This document shows, one piece after another, positions 44,221-53,573 of a stretch of 64,000 bases of DNA. Location: positions 372,001 through 436,000 of the forward strand of contig CAYUQJ010000002.1 of the NCBI GenBank assembly GCA_964446955.1. Reading direction: 5' to 3'. This DNA comes from Leptolinea sp964446955 (GTDB lineage: Bacteria > Chloroflexota > Anaerolineae > Anaerolineales > Anaerolineaceae). The position numbers were made by a program, and so were the translations under genes. Each line of letters opens with the position of its first letter. Within the stretch, counting starts at the first letter, position 1. The notes below the pieces were generated by a model. It was given only the letters and a program-made list of their open reading frames with translations. It searched no databases and was not told where the DNA came from.

Positions 44221-44481
44221 ATGCGCACTCTTGTATGCATACTGATGACCATTCATGAGCTCATTACATTGACCCAATCACCGGCAGGTTTCAATCCATC
44301 TGAAGGAGTCCCCAATCCGGGCTGGCTCAGCTGGTGGCCAGTGAACCTTGGGCAATCCTGGCCATTTTGCTGGTACTATTTGAGCCAAATGGCCATCGCC
44401 ATATGCGCCGGGTTCCTGATGACGCATTATGAAGTTTTTTACAATAAAGCAGTGTTTGCTCTCCCAAATCGGGTGAGATAA
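44221..44481 (+). CDS. Possible small protein with one or two hydrophobic segments
   Basis: This 86-codon frame follows the previous gene by 18 bp. It contains AIAICAGFLMTHYEVFY and a Trp-rich centre (GWLSWWPVNLGQSWPFCWYY), which is plausible for a membrane protein. No good ribosome-binding site is seen. An imperfect AGAGT...ACTCT hairpin precedes it. Confidence 0.35.
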   Translation: MRTLVCILMTIHELITLTQSPAGFNPSEGVPNPGWLSWWPVNLGQSWPFCWYYLSQMAIAICAGFLMTHYEVFYNKAVFALPNRVR

Positions 44482-44531
44482 GAAACGCGGCTGGTTCGGT
44501 CTTGATTCCTGCAATTTTTTTTGGAGATACT

Positions 44532-45134
44532 ATGTCCTCAAAACACGACCAATACGCTTTTGATTATGATCAACTGTCCAAAGAGTATCATAATCACCTG
44601 GCAGATGTTCTTTTCGGTCTTTGCTTTGAAGATATTAATCCACAGGAAAAAATTCTAGATGTTGGCATAGGAACGGGAATTTCCTCTGTTCTATTTAAAA
44701 AGGCTGGTCTTGACGTTTACGGAATCGACGGGTCGCAGGCCATGTTATCTGTCTGCCGCACGAAAAATATCGCGCATGAGTTGATTGAACAGGATATTCA
44801 AGACCTGCCATGGCCGTACGCAGACGCATCAGTTCATCATGTGATCAGCTGCGGCGTATTCCATTTTTTGGGAGACCTTTATCCCATTTTCAAAGAGATA
44901 CAGCGCGTTCAGATCAGCGGCGGCCTTTTCACTTTTACCGTTATGATGACAAATCAAAAAGGAGAACAGCAAGAAAATTTCAATTATCAAATTGAAGATG
45001 GTTTCCCTGTTTTCACCCATAACAGGCAATATATCAATCAAACATTAAGTGACTTGCACTATTTCATAACAAAAGAGATCGTTTGCTTTTCAAGTGAAAA
45101 GATTTTTCGGGTTATCTGTGCCAAAAAAGCTTGA
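44532..45134 (+). CDS. SAM-dependent methyltransferase
   Basis: This 200-residue class I methyltransferase has motif I ILDVGIGTGISSVLF, then GLDVYGIDGSQAML and the later motif ASVHHVISCGVFHFLGD. It is close to UbiE/Methyltransf_25 types. The ATG at 44532 (MSSKHDQYAF) has TTTGGAGATACT upstream, and the in-frame ATG at 44502 has none. The substrate is unknown. It stands alone. Confidence 0.88.
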   Translation: MSSKHDQYAFDYDQLSKEYHNHLADVLFGLCFEDINPQEKILDVGIGTGISSVLFKKAGLDVYGIDGSQAMLSVCRTKNIAHELIEQDIQDLPWPYADASVHHVISCGVFHFLGDLYPIFKEIQRVQISGGLFTFTVMMTNQKGEQQENFNYQIEDGFPVFTHNRQYINQTLSDLHYFITKEIVCFSSEKIFRVICAKKA

Positions 45135-45248
45135 TACCTTCCTCGTAATTTTTCAATTGATTCCCCCAAAAAGATTACAAAAATAATCCACAATAAAACA
45201 TCAGAAGGATAGATGGTGTGGATCACCGGCAGTCAAAACTTGCTATAT

Positions 45249-45851
45249 TTACTGCTCCGAAACATGTTCCTTGGCCGCAGGGGCGGCGTAATCTTGACGA
45301 ATTAGTATTTTCTGACCCACTATCAGGATTATCCCGAGCAGGACAAAGGGAGGCGTTACGCACACCAAACCCGGAATGGCGATCCAGGTATTCCGGTTGA
45401 TGATGATCAGGGATTGGGAAAAAGGATCTCCCAGAAATTCATTGATGCGATCCGCGGATTCCCGCGCGGTTCGGGTGTTCAGAAAATTGGCGTTTATGAT
45501 CATGGAATTCGCCTTATTCTGTATGCTCACTTCAGTGAACTCACAATCATACCGGCCTATCCGCCCTACTGAATCACAGTGTATGGCTGGTTCTGCCCCG
45601 ACAACAGTGTTTATGAATTCCGGGCGGGTTAAGGCAAAGGCGTCGAACCAGAATATCTGACCCGAACAATCTACCCTTCCGTCTGGCTGCCTGTCGCAGA
45701 TCAGGCGGTGTGTCTGACCATACAGCAATACGGATCCCATCCCCAACAGGAGAAAAAACCAGCCAAGGAAACGCAATGGTTTATCATGCGTTTTCCAGAA
45801 ATTGTATTTACCAGGGTCATAGAAGAGAATTCCAGTCAATCTCAAGTTCAT
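45249..45851 (-). CDS. Hypothetical membrane protein, two helices
   Basis: This 200-residue protein has membrane helices at about 27-45 and 155-180, with a middle region of about 100 residues containing four Cys (CDRQPDGRVDCSG and CDSVGRIGRYDCEF), likely outside the membrane and disulfide-bonded. This is one of few leftward genes in the 24-49 kb range. No family is recognised. Confidence 0.65.
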   Translation of the reverse strand: MNLRLTGILFYDPGKYNFWKTHDKPLRFLGWFFLLLGMGSVLLYGQTHRLICDRQPDGRVDCSGQIFWFDAFALTRPEFINTVVGAEPAIHCDSVGRIGRYDCEFTEVSIQNKANSMIINANFLNTRTARESADRINEFLGDPFSQSLIIINRNTWIAIPGLVCVTPPFVLLGIILIVGQKILIRQDYAAPAAKEHVSEQ

Positions 45852-46115
45852 GCCACTCCGGGATACACCTGAAAGGTTGTTTCAATTAAACATCATTTTG
45901 TTTGAATGCAATTCAATTATTCCTTTTTAACAAAAGACAACCGCCAGTAGTAGAAGAGATTACTCGCGAACCTCCGATAGGGGTCATCCGGTGACATCAG
46001 AATTCTGGTTATATTCCTTTTTCTAAATAAGATAAAATGGATTATATTAAGTCTTTAATTGCAAACCTGTAAAATTATTATTACTACTGCACACTGATAA
46101 AAAAGGAGGATATTT

Positions 46116-46589
46116 ATGTCAGAATCTCAAAATCCCAAAACCGATGGCAATGAACAATCAGAAAAACTGATTCCGCTTCAGGTGGGTTCTATGACCCCCG
46201 AGCAGATCGCCCAGGTTTTTATCCATCTCCCGGTCGATGTGACCTTTGTGGATGAGGGCAATGATGTGCGTTTTTATTCCGGTGGGAAGCACCGCATCTT
46301 TGAGCGAACTCCGGATATCATTGGACGGAATGTGATGAATTGCCATTCGCCCGACAGCGTTCAGATCGTCTTTAAGATCCTGGAGGATTTTCGCGCCGGG
46401 ACAAGAGACACGGCGGAATTCTGGATCCAGACGAAACCGGATAGCCCGGAAAACCGGATGATTCACATCCGCTACTTCGCCGTTCGCGATAAGGCAGGAA
46501 AATTCCTTGGAACCCTGGAAGTGACACAGGATGTTACGGAAATTCAGAAACTCACAGGGCAACGTAAACTACTGGACGAAGTGAAATAA
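46116..46589 (+). CDS. PAS-domain protein, DUF438-like
   Basis: This 157-residue protein has a PAS domain of the DUF438-associated type: LPVDVTFVDEGNDVRFYSGG, ERTPDIIGRNVMNCHSP, RYFAVRDKAGKFLGTLEVTQDVTEIQKLTG. It is cytoplasmic, with no output domain, so it may signal by binding another protein. AAAGGAGG lies 7-8 nt upstream of the ATG. A terminator follows. A decayed, internally deleted copy of its 3' half lies at 49129-49211. Confidence 0.85.
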   Translation: MSESQNPKTDGNEQSEKLIPLQVGSMTPEQIAQVFIHLPVDVTFVDEGNDVRFYSGGKHRIFERTPDIIGRNVMNCHSPDSVQIVFKILEDFRAGTRDTAEFWIQTKPDSPENRMIHIRYFAVRDKAGKFLGTLEVTQDVTEIQKLTGQRKLLDEVK

Positions 46590-47196
46590 GCCTTCTCGCA
46601 ATATTGCTATATTCAGGATTATCAAATCAAACGGCAAAAGCCCGGCAGCATTCTGTTGCCGGGTTTCTTTTCTTCCTGTTCCAAAAGGGCTGATGACTCC
46701 TCCATCCAAAAAATGGCAGTGCAAAACCGCCCCTCCTGCGAAACAATAATCAGCCAGTTTTTATTCGGAAGGAGCACTTCGCCTGTCAGGAAGGAACAGC
46801 CGTCGTCCCCAGACAATTATTAGTTCCACTTTCAACATGTCGAGGATTCCTCGGATTACGACCATTTTTTACCCGGAAAGTCCCACCTCTTTGGGGGCCA
46901 TCCGAAAAGCCCGTTCACTTTCGTAAATAAAACAAAATTAGAATTCTTACCTCCCCCAAAAATTCTGAATCAATGTCAAATAGAACCATGGTTCATTAAC
47001 CCATCTTTGATGGAACAAGAATGAGTTCTTAAACGTCTCTTGATAAGACCTTAACAAAAAAAGATCAGAATAGTAAGTGTTCGTGTCGGTATGTATGTCG
47101 TATTCAGATCGCGCCCCATCACACACCTGTCAAACTCCTGCCAACCAGAAGACTCGGAGTTATATCCTGTGAACTCCCAAAAAGGATGTTGAAGAT
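46590..47196. other. 600-bp gap with a terminator and no gene
   Basis: The only clear signal is the terminator at 46641-46670. A 12-bp palindrome GAACCATGGTTC lies near 46983. No convincing coding sequence or RNA structure was seen in the rest. Confidence 0.5.
46641..46670 (+). terminator. Rho-independent terminator
   Basis: CCCGGCA (46641-46647) pairs with TGCCGGG (46657-46663), followed by TTTCTTTTCTT. It ends the PAS gene. Confidence 0.8.
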
Positions 47197-48258
47197 ATGG
47201 GCAAGAATATTTTGTTTATCTGCGGCACATTGAATCAAACAACCCAGATGCACAGCATCGCGCGGGAACTGCCAGAACATGATTGTTATTTCACGCCATT
47301 CTACCTGGAAGGTTTCACGACCGTACTATACCGCCTGGGTTTGATGGAAAACACGGCGGTTGGCAACAAGCTATCCCAAAATGTTAAGCGATATCTGACC
47401 GAACAGAGCTTGCGGGTGGATCCCGGTGGCAAGCGGGATAATTATGATCTGGTGGTCATGTGCACTGATCTTCTGGTGCAAAAGAACTTATATGGAAAAC
47501 GCCTGCTTCTGGTGCAGGAAGGTATGACAGAACCGGAAGGCCTGCGATATGCCGGGGTTCGACTGTTCGGGCTGCCGCGTTATATTGCCAACACCGCGTC
47601 ATTCGGTCTCTCGAACGTGTACCACCGTTTCTGCGTGGCGTCTCCCGGTTACCGCGACCTTTTCATTCGCAAAGGGATTCCATCTGAGAAATTGGTGGTG
47701 ACCGGAATTCCAAATTTTGATAATGTTGCCTCATTCCTTGAAAACAATTTCCCATACAAGAATTTTGTCCTGGCTGCCACCTCCCCCACACGCGAAACCT
47801 TCCAACGCGACTATCGCGAGGACTTTATTCGCAAAGTGATGGAGATCGCCAATGGACGTCAGGTCATCTTCAAATTGCATCCGGCTGAGCAGGAACACCG
47901 GTCACGCCGTGAGATAGAGCGGTTAGCCCCCGGGGCGTTGATTTTCCAGGACGGGGACATCAATGCCATGATTGCCAATTGCTCAGTGCTGGTCACCCAA
48001 TTCTCCACGGTAACCTATATTGGTCTCGCTCTCGGTAAAGAGGTCTATTCTTACCTTGACCTGGATGAGCTCAACCGATTGATGCCATTACAGAACGGGG
48101 GTTCATCAGCCCGAAATATTGCCGATGAGTGCCGTAATCTTCTGGCAGTTCCACAGCCAATTGCGGTTGCCGAATTACCGCGCACTGGCTGGTTCTCGGG
48201 CCGTATCCAATCTCGTTGGCTGCAACGTCCACGGTTAAGTAGTTTGCAACAGGTATAA
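47197..48258 (+). CDS. GT-B-fold glycosyl/glycerophosphotransferase-like protein
   Basis: This 353-residue cytoplasmic protein opens with MGKNILFICGTLNQTTQM (nucleotide-binding start of a GT-B fold). Its C-terminal half has VIFKLHPAEQEH, DINAMIANCSVLVTQFSTVTY and GLALGKEVYSYLD, the pattern of CDP-glycerol glycerophosphotransferase and UDP-GlcNAc-2-epimerase-like proteins. It may act in polysaccharide or teichoic-type polymer synthesis. No signal is present and there is no neighbour of the same pathway. Activity is inferred from fold only. Confidence 0.75.
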   Translation: MGKNILFICGTLNQTTQMHSIARELPEHDCYFTPFYLEGFTTVLYRLGLMENTAVGNKLSQNVKRYLTEQSLRVDPGGKRDNYDLVVMCTDLLVQKNLYGKRLLLVQEGMTEPEGLRYAGVRLFGLPRYIANTASFGLSNVYHRFCVASPGYRDLFIRKGIPSEKLVVTGIPNFDNVASFLENNFPYKNFVLAATSPTRETFQRDYREDFIRKVMEIANGRQVIFKLHPAEQEHRSRREIERLAPGALIFQDGDINAMIANCSVLVTQFSTVTYIGLALGKEVYSYLDLDELNRLMPLQNGGSSARNIADECRNLLAVPQPIAVAELPRTGWFSGRIQSRWLQRPRLSSLQQV

Positions 48259-48521
48259 ATTTCATAAGTAGATATCCAATTACCCATCGAAGGATTTATT
48301 CCTGTCCAAGGTTTTTTATTTGGAAAGAACTCAAATAATTGCATTATGCTTCTTCAAAAAACAGAGATTTTTTACAATCTGAAAAAAACCTGGTTTCAAA
48401 ATTTCAACCATTTTCGCAAAATAATTGGTTAACTTTTGGAATAATTAGAGAAAAAATAAGAAATCAAAAAATCTTCCTGATTAGGAAGTGTTGATGAATA
48501 ATCTGTGGATTGATCTCCAGA

Positions 48522-48956
48522 ATGTCTTTTGATCCAATGATGAAAATGGTAAAGAAAATCGAAATCACAGATCCATTCACAATTGCCATCATTGTTATTG
48601 CGTTTATTGTTGTATCTGTTGTCATTGTTCTTACCAATTCATTGCCTTTTATCTCCAGTGGTATTAAGTTAGGACACAATACCGATAATGCCAGAATGCT
48701 GGTTTTTGCCAGAAAAGGTGATGAAGTTAGTATTCATCATGATGTGGACGTTTTTAATGGCTCACTGGAAATTACTTTTCTTAAAGGACCCTTCATTCTG
48801 ACCGGCGAGAAACTCTGGATCAACGAGCTCAACCCCGGGAAAAACCAGGGCAATGCTGTTATCCAAATTCCTGCAGATGGTTTATACCTTGTTTATCTTC
48901 AAGAACATTCATTCGCTGGCGTATATTTTGTAAATTGGAAAGTTACAACCCCATAG
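48522..48956 (+). CDS. Hypothetical single-pass membrane protein
   Basis: This 144-residue protein has a strong N-terminal transmembrane helix (AIIVIAFIVVSVVIVLTNSL) and an outside domain of about 95 residues that looks beta-rich (KLWINELNPGKNQ, LYLVYLQEHSFAGVYFVNW). The start is uncertain, because both 48510 and 48522 are possible. No family is recognised. Confidence 0.6.
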   Translation: MSFDPMMKMVKKIEITDPFTIAIIVIAFIVVSVVIVLTNSLPFISSGIKLGHNTDNARMLVFARKGDEVSIHHDVDVFNGSLEITFLKGPFILTGEKLWINELNPGKNQGNAVIQIPADGLYLVYLQEHSFAGVYFVNWKVTTP

Positions 48957-49128
48957 TCATTCAGATCGTTCAGGTTGATTGAAAAGGTATCTTGTTCTTA
49001 TAATAAACAAGACAGAATAATCCATCTACACGGGATTGGGGATATTTATGTGGAACCCGCGAATATTTCCAGCCTGTGCGCCGGATAAATGAAGTAATTA
49101 ATACCTCTTCAATTGGGGACTTTGACCT

Positions 49129-49211
49129 GAATTCCGAATCCAGACAAAACCGGATACCCCGAAATTCCGGAAGCTGGAAGGGGAATGTAAACAACTGGAC
49201 GAGGTAAAGTA
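49129..49211 (+). pseudogene. Relic of the PAS gene's 3' end
   Basis: The stretch matches the 3' end of the PAS gene (46421-46589) in two blocks: GAATTCnGnATCCAGAC-AAAACCGGATA-type sequence, then AACTGGACGAGGTAAAG (parent CTACTGGACGAAGTGAAA). Most of the intervening part is deleted. All frames are interrupted. Other sequence in 48957-49224 holds only a TCTTGTT/AACAAGA hairpin. Confidence 0.7.
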
Positions 49212-49224
49212 GATCCCCTGTTTT

Positions 49225-50193
49225 CTACCCCGACTGCTCGTCCGGATTCGCTTGAATCAGTTTAACAGCCTGTTGTTTAATTTCATTAAATAATCCGGGT
49301 GGGTGTAATACTTCAACCGAACCGGCCAGGCCGAAGACCAACATTTTTGCCATCAAATCCGAATCCAGGTTCAATGATATGGTCAACCAACCCCGTTCAT
49401 CCGCCTGACCGATCATCTTCCACCGCCCCGGGAAGAGTGATTTCAGAGTTGCGATGAGGTCGGGGTGGATTCGAAAAATGTAGTTATGGTCTGAAAATTC
49501 TTCTTCAAAATTCTTTAGATGGCTTTGCCAATATTCCGACAGGTTGAAATCAACCCGGCGTGAAAAAGACCTATCCAAAATGTGAATGGAATGGAATCGG
49601 TTGACCCGGTACGTGCGTAATTCGTTTTCCCTCTCGGCAAGTACATACCAAAGGCTGGATTTGCAGATCAGACTGTACGGAGCCAAAACTTTTTCCGTAG
49701 TCTCCCCGCTATATTTTTCGTAGGTTGCTTTGATCATCCGGTCTTCATAAACCGCTTTTTGAAGATCGTCCCAGAAGGGCGGCATGGCCGGATCATGCCA
49801 CCACCAGGTCGGGTCGATCAACAACCGCTGTCTGATGTGGTCGGCAGTGGAACGCTGTGTATTTGGCAATGCCGCGAGCATTTTCATCAATAATTGATCC
49901 GCGGCAGCACCCAACCCGACTTCACGAAGAGCATGGTTATTGTTCATAATCATCAGGCTTTGCACTTCGAATTGATTCAAGCCGGTCAGCGACGTGCGGT
50001 ATTCGTCAACGAGAGCAATTCCTCCACCACGGCCGCTTTCGGAATAGACCGGTATCCCGGCCAGTGACAGGGCATCCACATCCCGCAGGATTTGACGGCG
50101 AGACACTTCAAGCTCACCGGCCAGTTCGCCGGCGGTCATTTTGCCACGGGTTTGCAACAGCAGGATGATGGATAGTAACCGGTCGGCTCGCAA
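49225..50193 (-). CDS. WYL-domain transcriptional regulator (YafY/PafC type)
   Basis: This 322-residue protein has an N-terminal HTH_11 domain (RLLSIILLLQTRGKMTAGELA...), then a WYL domain (KVLAPYSLICKSSLWYVLAER, RVNRFHSIHILDRSF) and a WCX C-terminal extension. WYL proteins bind nucleic acid or ligands and often repress their neighbour. The start is TTG. A perfect inverted repeat, GGTGACA-n5-TGTCACC, lies 20-38 bp upstream, in the gap to the divergent hydrolase gene, and is the likely operator for both. Confidence 0.9.
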   Translation of the reverse strand: MRADRLLSIILLLQTRGKMTAGELAGELEVSRRQILRDVDALSLAGIPVYSESGRGGGIALVDEYRTSLTGLNQFEVQSLMIMNNNHALREVGLGAAADQLLMKMLAALPNTQRSTADHIRQRLLIDPTWWWHDPAMPPFWDDLQKAVYEDRMIKATYEKYSGETTEKVLAPYSLICKSSLWYVLAERENELRTYRVNRFHSIHILDRSFSRRVDFNLSEYWQSHLKNFEEEFSDHNYIFRIHPDLIATLKSLFPGRWKMIGQADERGWLTISLNLDSDLMAKMLVFGLAGSVEVLHPPGLFNEIKQQAVKLIQANPDEQSG

Positions 50194-50212
50194 TGAAAAT
50201 TTATTCCTTTAT

Positions 50213-50231
50213 GGTGACACAAGATGTCACC
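50213..50231. promoter_or_regulatory. Palindromic operator for the WYL regulator
   Basis: GGTGACA (50213-50219) and TGTCACC (50225-50231) form a perfect 7-bp inverted repeat with a 5-bp spacer, between the divergent WYL and hydrolase genes. The position and symmetry make autoregulation and control of the hydrolase likely. Confidence 0.7.
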
Positions 50232-50279
50232 TTTTGTGTTTAAGATAAGACTATATCATAAAACGGAAAGGTAATTGAA

Positions 50280-51095
50280 ATGAACCACACTGAAGCAGGG
50301 TATGTGGAGATTGATGGCGGGCGGTTGTACTACGAATCAGCCGGTGACGGCACCCCGGTGGTGTTATCGCACGCAGGATTTCTGGACAGCCGGATGTTTG
50401 ATGAAATCTGGGAGCCGCTGGCCGCGGGGTATCGGGTCATACGGTATGACATGTGCGGCTTTGGTAAATCTGACCCTGTGGCGGGCCCGGTCTGCCGGCG
50501 CGATGACCTGGCACGCCTCCTGAATCACCTCGGCATTACGCAAGCACACCTGGTAGGGTGCTCCATCGGTGGGGAACTTTGCCTTGACCTTGCACTGGAA
50601 CATCCTGGCCTGGCAAAGTCGATCACTCTGGTCAATTCAACCCCGAGCGGGTTTGACATGCAGGGAGAGCCGCCCCGATATTTGTTTGAGATGTTCGACG
50701 CAGTGCAAAACGGTGACGTGGTTCGCGCCAGTGAGCTCCAGATCTGCATCTGGCTTGATGGCATGTACCGCGAACCAGACCAGGTGGATGAAGGGTTGCG
50801 AAAAAAAGCTCTGGAAATGAACCGCCTTCCGGTAGAGCGTAAAACGTTCCTCATCGCTGATATGCAACCGGCCAGGCCGTTGACCCCACCAGCGGTCACC
50901 CGGTTGCAAGAAGTGCAATGCCCGGCGTTGATCGTGGCCGGCACACTGGATCACCCGGAAGTTCTGCGGGCTGCCAGCGAAATGGCGGAGCACATACCGG
51001 CTGCGAAGCAGGTCATCATGGATGGCTGCGCGCACGTCCCTTCGTTTGAACAACCTGATGTTTTTCTCTCACATTTGCAAAATTTTCTGCCGTAA
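50280..51095 (+). CDS. Alpha/beta hydrolase, divergent from the WYL regulator
   Basis: This 271-residue alpha/beta hydrolase has LSHAGFLDS (oxyanion region), nucleophile elbow VGCSIGGEL (Ser), a later acid in AGTLDHPEV and a His in DGCAHVPSFEQPDVF. It resembles 3-oxoadipate enol-lactonase or chloroperoxidase-type enzymes. AAAGG lies 6-8 nt before the ATG. It is the presumed target of the divergent WYL regulator. Confidence 0.87.
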   Translation: MNHTEAGYVEIDGGRLYYESAGDGTPVVLSHAGFLDSRMFDEIWEPLAAGYRVIRYDMCGFGKSDPVAGPVCRRDDLARLLNHLGITQAHLVGCSIGGELCLDLALEHPGLAKSITLVNSTPSGFDMQGEPPRYLFEMFDAVQNGDVVRASELQICIWLDGMYREPDQVDEGLRKKALEMNRLPVERKTFLIADMQPARPLTPPAVTRLQEVQCPALIVAGTLDHPEVLRAASEMAEHIPAAKQVIMDGCAHVPSFEQPDVFLSHLQNFLP

Positions 51096-51284
51096 TTTTC
51101 TGCCAGGTTGGTTGGCTGACCCCGTTACGGTCAGTCAACCAACACGACCGGGGGGAGTGGGATGGTACAAACAGGTGAAATTTCCTGGTTTTGCGTCTAC
51201 AATGATTCGGAAAAACGTAACGCGATCGGTTCTGGATGAGATTTTTGTAATTGGTTACCTGTGAGTCAGGCTTGGAGATGATGA

Positions 51285-51848
51285 ATGACGGAAAAACGGG
51301 AATTATCGGTGGAACAGGGCAAAGAATTGCTCAAAATATTGAATAATCGTTTTGAGAAGAACATGACCCGGCATCCCGGTCTCGTGTGGGCGGATGTACA
51401 GGCCCGGTTGGAAGCCAACCCGGCAAAGCTCTGGTCCCTCCATGAGATGGATCGCACCGGCGGCGAGCCGGATGTCGTCAGCCACGACGAAGCTACCGGT
51501 GAGTACATCTTTTTTGACTGCTCGCCCGAAACACCCGCCGGCCGCCGCAACCTGTGTTACGACCAGGCCGCGTTGGAGGCCCGCAGGGAACATAAGCCGG
51601 AGAACAGCGCCCTGGATATGGCCGAGGCTATGGGTATTCAGCTTTTGACAGAAAACCGGTACCACGAACTGCAACAGCTCGGTCCGTTCGACACAAAAAC
51701 CTCAAGCTGGCTGCTCACGCCGCCGGGGATCCGCTCACACGGCGGGGCCATCTTTGGCGACCGGCGTTATGGCCATGTGTTCATCTATCACAACGGCGCG
51801 GATTCTTACTACGGCGCGCGGGGATTCCGTGGAATGCTGCGGATATAG
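51285..51848 (+). CDS. DUF4256 family protein
   Basis: This 187-residue full-length DUF4256 protein contains WSLHEMDRTGGEPDVVSHD, YIFFDCSPETPAGRRNLCYD and TSSWLLTPPGIRSHGGAIFGD, with many conserved Arg/Asp residues. The family function is unknown; it is found widely in environmental bacteria. GGAG lies upstream of the start, and no partner is evident. Confidence 0.9.
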   Translation: MTEKRELSVEQGKELLKILNNRFEKNMTRHPGLVWADVQARLEANPAKLWSLHEMDRTGGEPDVVSHDEATGEYIFFDCSPETPAGRRNLCYDQAALEARREHKPENSALDMAEAMGIQLLTENRYHELQQLGPFDTKTSSWLLTPPGIRSHGGAIFGDRRYGHVFIYHNGADSYYGARGFRGMLRI

Positions 51849-51860
51849 CCCCGTGCGGCA

Positions 51861-52532
51861 TTAAAGGTCAGCGAGCTGCCAGTTGATGGGCGACAGCCCG
51901 GCGGATTGCAGGGCGGTATTGGTCTGCGAGAAATGCGCGCAACCGAAAAATCCGCGCGACGCGGACAACGGTGACGGGTGCGGGGCTTTCAAAACAGTGT
52001 GCCGGCTGGTATCGATCCCTTCAGCTTTACGCTGGGCATAACTGCCCCACAGCAAAAAGACCACCCTCCGGTTGACGCCGTTGACAGCACGCAGGACGGC
52101 ATCGGTGAAATTTTCCCAGCCCTTGCCCTGGTGTGAGTTCGCCTGGTGCGCGCGCACAGTTAACACGGCATTGAGCAGCAGTACCCCCTGCTCCGCCCAG
52201 GGAATCAGGCAGCCGTGGTTCGGCACGCGGAATTGCACATCATTGCGCAGTTCCTTGTATATATTCTGTAATGACGGCGGCGTGGGGACGCCCGGACGTA
52301 CTGAAAAGGCCAGCCCGTGCGCCTGGTTTTCGTCATGGTACGGGTCCTGCCCGATGATCACCACCCGCACCTGCTCGAAAGGAGTGTAATGCAGCGCGTT
52401 GAACACATCCGGTCCCGGCGGGTAGACCCGGTACTTTTTCCGCTCTTCGCTGACAAAGCGGTACAGCTGCTGGTAGTAGGGCTGGTCGATTTCAGCGACC
52501 AGCGCGGGAAGCCAGCTCTCGGGGATGGGCAT
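51861..52532 (-). CDS. ung: Uracil-DNA glycosylase, family 1
   Basis: This 223-residue DNA-repair enzyme removes uracil from DNA. Motif A GQDPYHDENQAHGLAFSV carries the catalytic Asp63, and the C-terminal motif is HPSPLSASRGFFG. LLNAVLTVRAHQANSH and the intervening LLWGSYAQRK are also typical. It is a complete family 1 protein with no odd features. It is transcribed leftwards and ends only 12 bp from the convergent DUF4256 gene. Confidence 0.97.
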   Translation of the reverse strand: MPIPESWLPALVAEIDQPYYQQLYRFVSEERKKYRVYPPGPDVFNALHYTPFEQVRVVIIGQDPYHDENQAHGLAFSVRPGVPTPPSLQNIYKELRNDVQFRVPNHGCLIPWAEQGVLLLNAVLTVRAHQANSHQGKGWENFTDAVLRAVNGVNRRVVFLLWGSYAQRKAEGIDTSRHTVLKAPHPSPLSASRGFFGCAHFSQTNTALQSAGLSPINWQLADL

Positions 52533-52636
52533 GATCGGCTCCTCGATTGTGTTGGGTAATTCCTTATCTGTGAAGTTTAGATTTTACACCCTTGCCACAG
52601 GAAATCCTTTCGCAAACAACAGTCAGTGCGTATAAC

Positions 52637-52663
52637 AAAGGAGAGCCCGGGGGACTCTCCTTT
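52637..52663 (-). terminator. Perfect hairpin terminator for the PadR-hydrolase operon
   Basis: AAAGGAGAG (52637-52645) and CTCTCCTTT (52655-52663) form a perfect 9-bp stem 41 bp beyond the hydrolase stop. The A-rich/T-rich arms give a short U-run on the minus strand (TTTGTTATA). It could also act for transcripts entering from the left. Confidence 0.75.
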
Positions 52664-52703
52664 ATATATAACATCAGCGGGCGGAGCGTTCCTACCGGTG
52701 CCA

Positions 52704-53561
52704 TCAAGCTGCCGTGGGCGGCATGACCTTCAGCAGGTAATCTGTTCGTTTTTGCAGGATCTCGTCCTTCCCCGGCCCCAGGTTGATGAGGTGGGACAGC
52801 GCCGGCGCTTCGTACAGCTCGGATTTTTTGATCAGCCGGTGCGCGTATTCGGCGTGCGAGAACGGCACATCCCGGTCATACCGGCTGTGGATGATCAATA
52901 CAGGCACATGGATGTCCTGAAGGTCGCGGGCTTTATGGTCAATATTGTGAATGAACCCCGAACCCGAATCGAAGGAGTACAACATCGCCTGATAGGCAGC
53001 AATATCCGCCTCATCCCATTGGGCGATTACATCGGCGGGTTTGCACAGGGAGAACATTTTAGCCAGCGACAGCATGGTGCCATTCGGGTCGCGGTTAAAC
53101 TGCTCGCGTTGACCTCTCCAAAAACCAGCCTGCCGTTTGGGGTCAAATATCCATTTCATGGCCCAGTACTGGGGTGAAAAACGGGAAACCCAGGTTTTCG
53201 TTACGGCTTCTTCCAGGATCAGGCAGACGGTGGATTCGGGGTACAGCCGGGCAAATTCCAGCGCGGTCGGTCCCCCGGCGGATAAGGCGATCACAGCCGC
53301 CTTTTCCACGCCCAGCGCGGTAAGCAGCGCCTTCAATACACCCGCCTGCTCTGCCGCGCTTTTCCCCAGTGAGATGGGGGTACGCCCGTAACCGGGACGG
53401 CTTGGGATCAACACCCGGTAACCCAACCGCGCCAGCTCCTCCTGCCCGATATCGCTGTAGCAGTTGTCATTCCCGCCATGCACGGCCATGATCAACGGGC
53501 CGTGCCCCAGCAGAGTGTATTCCACCGGACCGGCAGTTGTTTCAATGATTTGTGATTCCAT
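52704..53561 (-). CDS. Alpha/beta hydrolase, co-transcribed with PadR
   Basis: This 285-residue hydrolase has LIMAVHGGNDN (oxyanion region), the nucleophile elbow IALSAGGPTALEF, the acid in HSRYDRDVPF and the His in APALSHLINLG. It lies 12 bp downstream of the PadR gene in the same direction. Hydrolases regulated by PadR often detoxify phenolic or xenobiotic esters, which is a plausible but unproven role here. Confidence 0.88.
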   Translation of the reverse strand: MESQIIETTAGPVEYTLLGHGPLIMAVHGGNDNCYSDIGQEELARLGYRVLIPSRPGYGRTPISLGKSAAEQAGVLKALLTALGVEKAAVIALSAGGPTALEFARLYPESTVCLILEEAVTKTWVSRFSPQYWAMKWIFDPKRQAGFWRGQREQFNRDPNGTMLSLAKMFSLCKPADVIAQWDEADIAAYQAMLYSFDSGSGFIHNIDHKARDLQDIHVPVLIIHSRYDRDVPFSHAEYAHRLIKKSELYEAPALSHLINLGPGKDEILQKRTDYLLKVMPPTAA

Positions 53562-53573
53562 TTTTTCCTCGTA

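Noticed and set aside
24000..45000. Integron-like cassette array
   Set aside because: Single unrelated genes in one direction suggested an integron, but no integron integrase and no attC consensus (RYYYAAC/GTTRRRY pairs) was found between genes.
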